Of a DNA stretch of 7,450 bases, positions 6,701-7,450 are shown in pieces. Source of the stretch: Deltaproteobacteria bacterium (GTDB lineage Bacteria; Desulfobacterota; Desulfobacteria; Desulfobacterales; ETH-SRB1); assembly GCA_003647525.1 (NCBI GenBank), contig QMMZ01000081.1:1-7450 (forward strand). Direction: 5' to 3'. The translations under genes were made by a program, and so were the position numbers. Numbering within the stretch: the first letter of the stretch is position 1; every line of letters starts with the position of its first letter. The notes under the pieces were generated by a model. That model saw only the letters and a program-made list of their open reading frames with translations, did not search any database and was not told where the DNA came from.

Positions 6701-6998
6701 GGAAATTGACCTGGTAAACAAGCAAATTACACGCCAACTCATTCAGAGACAGCAAGAAATAGTAACGCGAATGCTAAATGCTGAAAACGCTATAAAGGAG
6801 CGAGAACCAGATAATGAGCGAGAAGCAGAACATGCAAAGCAATATCAACGTAAAATACCTAAGGCATTCGAAGATTATATAAAAATGAAAGAACAGGAAA
6901 TAGAATTACTTAAAACTGTTCCTTTAAAATTGAATCCTTTTTATAAAAAAGAAGTAAGTGAATATTTTAAACGAATTGAGAGTACTATTGAAAAATGA
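3705..6998 (+). CDS. DUF4175-like giant membrane-anchored coiled-coil protein
   Basis: An uncharacterised 1097-residue protein that I assign to the DUF4175-type family from its overall plan. Residues 1-18 are basic (KYKKKYY). Membrane segments lie at about 19-45, 53-75 and 151-170. A motif typical of the family, GKYFPEVRDKLLNILQLQ (96-113), sits in the loop between the second and third. Residues 180-500 are beta-rich, with SDDYGL (408-413) and VRDNDGLNGRK (472-482). Residues 500-760 form a long Q/E/K coiled coil. Residues 760-905 are helical and methionine-rich, and a GSGSGSGKG linker (912-920 region) precedes a second coiled coil (927-1048). The end, PLKLNPFYKKEVSEYFKRIE (1073-1092), is also family-like. 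With a basic N-terminus inside, three segments place residues 171-1097 in the periplasm. The function is unknown; a scaffold or envelope role is only a guess. It overlaps the HATPase gene by 4 bases. Confidence 0.85.
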   Translation: MDSGIYNKLSKYKKKYYLNLILKGVIITVSVLLSVFLFFNFLEYFLHGSTTLRQVFFILYLLLSIFVLYSWLLRHIPGLFFKTYRISDEYAAGNIGKYFPEVRDKLLNILQLQKQATGNRPLIDAGIQYKSLQLSDIRFDQAINLKENFRYIRYLLAPFLIVVGFALIKPGIITEPTKRILHFNQEFIPQAPFQFDIQNRELLAFRNEDYKLDLELSGNSFPENVYLLTDGRRIKLNKQSDISYQHLFEKIQQPLSFRFEAAGFKSRLYELKIVNRPNIKTFHITLSFPPYLQRSIERINNIGNMEIPEGTRVKWLFSALDARDMSISFENEKLDKELVSAGDQLFEYEKQMLNSDDYIIRLSNVYSKNKDVIRYHIEVIPDAWPRINLDQFQDTTLYDLLILGGSISDDYGLTELKVFYKNERNNRKATDLFQPINIPIDQTKNSQSFYFQWEIDSLQLKMGDVLQYYLQVRDNDGLNGRKVTRTEIFTFKIPTGEEIRQELEKATRQAENQLDNNVEKARELKRMLEEAQDKLKGKKMLSWQDKQMLEELEKQKQELNDAIKKFKEQLETEEMKRDRFSEKRNEHIREMSEQLQKLMEELLDEETKQLYEELQKLLDEQKNMDKVKDLLNQLNRYENTTEKELERALDLFRKMKFENKLQQTIDQTKELEKAQNALADKTKDKKSQKEELLEEQKQLSEQFEELKKDMDEMRDLNQDLLRPKPLQDFSDEEKQIEEQQKQAQQELGKNKKNKAAQSQKAAGQALRQMAKKLSSMQSMMMQANMEMNLGLIRDLLDNLIKLSFAQEQLMKDFRQVHQSDPRFLQLSEKQLLLQEDAKVIEDSLHSIAKDNFMIQAFMTREVDEMNRYFEETVDAIRDRKKGEAVGKQQFVMTSINNLALMLDDVMTQMMNASGSGSGKGQDQSIPSLSELQKQLNKKISELKKSGKQGRELSEELANLAAEQERIRRMLQQLEEKLQNQNDGKGAGSLEEIRKKMEQTEIDLVNKQITRQLIQRQQEIVTRMLNAENAIKEREPDNEREAEHAKQYQRKIPKAFEDYIKMKEQEIELLKTVPLKLNPFYKKEVSEYFKRIESTIEK

Positions 6999-7396
6999 AT
7001 ACCTTTAACATCCAAATTCCTTCTATTGTAGAAAATATTAGGATCATAGAAAGCTTTATTGACAATGCTCGGGCAAAACTTAGATTAGACGATGATATCT
7101 ATGGCAATATCATGATTGCCGTAACAGAATCTGTCAACAATGCCATCATACACGGCAACAAAAATAACCGGGATAAAAATGTACAAATTTCGCTATCAAT
7201 CCAGGATAGTATCCTCAAATTTATAGTAGAAGATGAGGGAGAGGGTTTTGACTACCAAAATCTACCAGATCCAACATCTCCTGAAAACATTGACAAAACC
7301 AATGGGCGTGGCATCTTTTTAATGAAACACCTTTCCGATGAAGTAAATTTTCTTCATGACGGTCGAGTCGTTGAACTTTCTTTCTATATGATTTGA
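6995..7396 (+). CDS. RsbW-like ATP-binding protein (HATPase, anti-sigma factor kinase type)
   Basis: A 133-residue single-domain GHKL ATPase of the RsbW/SpoIIAB type; family members are serine kinases that act on STAS-domain anti-anti-sigma factors. The N box is AVTESVNNAIIHGNK (42-56), with E45 as the likely catalytic base and N49 as the Mg2+ ligand. The G1 box is VEDEGEGFD (78-86), with D80 contacting adenine, and the G2 region is NGRGIFLMKHL (103-113). The domain is complete, with no membrane segment or extra domain. ATG at 6995 overlaps the previous TGA (ATGA), a strong sign of translational coupling, and ybeY starts one base after its stop. No sigma factor or STAS partner is in the window, so the target is unknown. 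Its place between the giant coiled-coil gene and ybeY is, to my knowledge, recurrent in Bacteroidota. The kinase activity is inferred from the family. Confidence 0.92.
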   Translation: MNTFNIQIPSIVENIRIIESFIDNARAKLRLDDDIYGNIMIAVTESVNNAIIHGNKNNRDKNVQISLSIQDSILKFIVEDEGEGFDYQNLPDPTSPENIDKTNGRGIFLMKHLSDEVNFLHDGRVVELSFYMI

Positions 7397-7397
7397 T

Positions 7398-7450
7398 ATG
7401 TCAGACATTCACTTTTTCTCGGAAAAAACTGATTTTACCCTTCCCGATCC
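7398..7450 (+). CDS. ybeY: Endoribonuclease YbeY, N-terminal fragment (cut by window end)
   Basis: Only 17 codons are present: MSDIHFFSEKTDFTLPD, then two bases. The pattern I-x-F-F-x-E-x-x-D-F-x-L-P is the N-terminus I associate with Bacteroidota YbeY, a zinc-dependent endoribonuclease involved in 16S rRNA 3'-end maturation and ribosome quality control. The His-rich metal site lies beyond the window. ATG at 7398 follows the TGA of the HATPase gene by one base, so the two are probably translated from one message. The identification rests on a short N-terminus plus gene order. Confidence 0.75.
   Translation, partial: MSDIHFFSEKTDFTLPD

Overview
The window looks like a chromosomal segment from a member of the Bacteroidota (Bacteroidetes phylum). 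Four things support this: an AT-rich sequence with almost no Shine-Dalgarno motifs, a PanB of the form usual in that phylum, a 120-residue protein of a type I associate only with that phylum, and a gene run of DUF4175-like coiled-coil protein, RsbW-like ATPase and YbeY. All genes are on the plus strand. I cannot place the genus.

Layout. Bases 1-189 are a tandem array of an 8-bp unit (CTACTGTT and variants) with a 31-bp higher-order period; it runs off the left edge. panB (220-1032, first step of pantothenate synthesis) starts 30 bases after the array. A 312-base gap follows, with a plausible Bacteroidota-type promoter and a perfect 10-bp-arm palindrome, ahead of a small conserved gene of unknown function (1345-1707). 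A 233-base gap then carries two stacked inverted repeats. Next comes a tight, probably co-transcribed cluster: a family 5 ABC-type solute-binding lipoprotein (1941-3695), a 1097-residue membrane-anchored coiled-coil protein (3705-6998, start TTG), an RsbW-like HATPase (6995-7396) and the first 17 codons of ybeY (7398 to the window end). Junctions are 9 bases, a 4-base ATGA overlap and 1 base.

How they fit together. PanB is housekeeping metabolism. In the cluster, the lipoprotein and most of the giant protein are predicted to lie outside the cytoplasmic membrane, whereas the HATPase and YbeY are cytoplasmic. No ABC permease or ATPase is visible beside the binding protein. I find no defence system, CRISPR array, transposase, tRNA or rRNA. 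The most unusual items are the repeat array before panB, the in-frame SBP-TAG-TTG junction, the uncharacterised giant-protein/HATPase pair, and the palindromes in both intergenic gaps.
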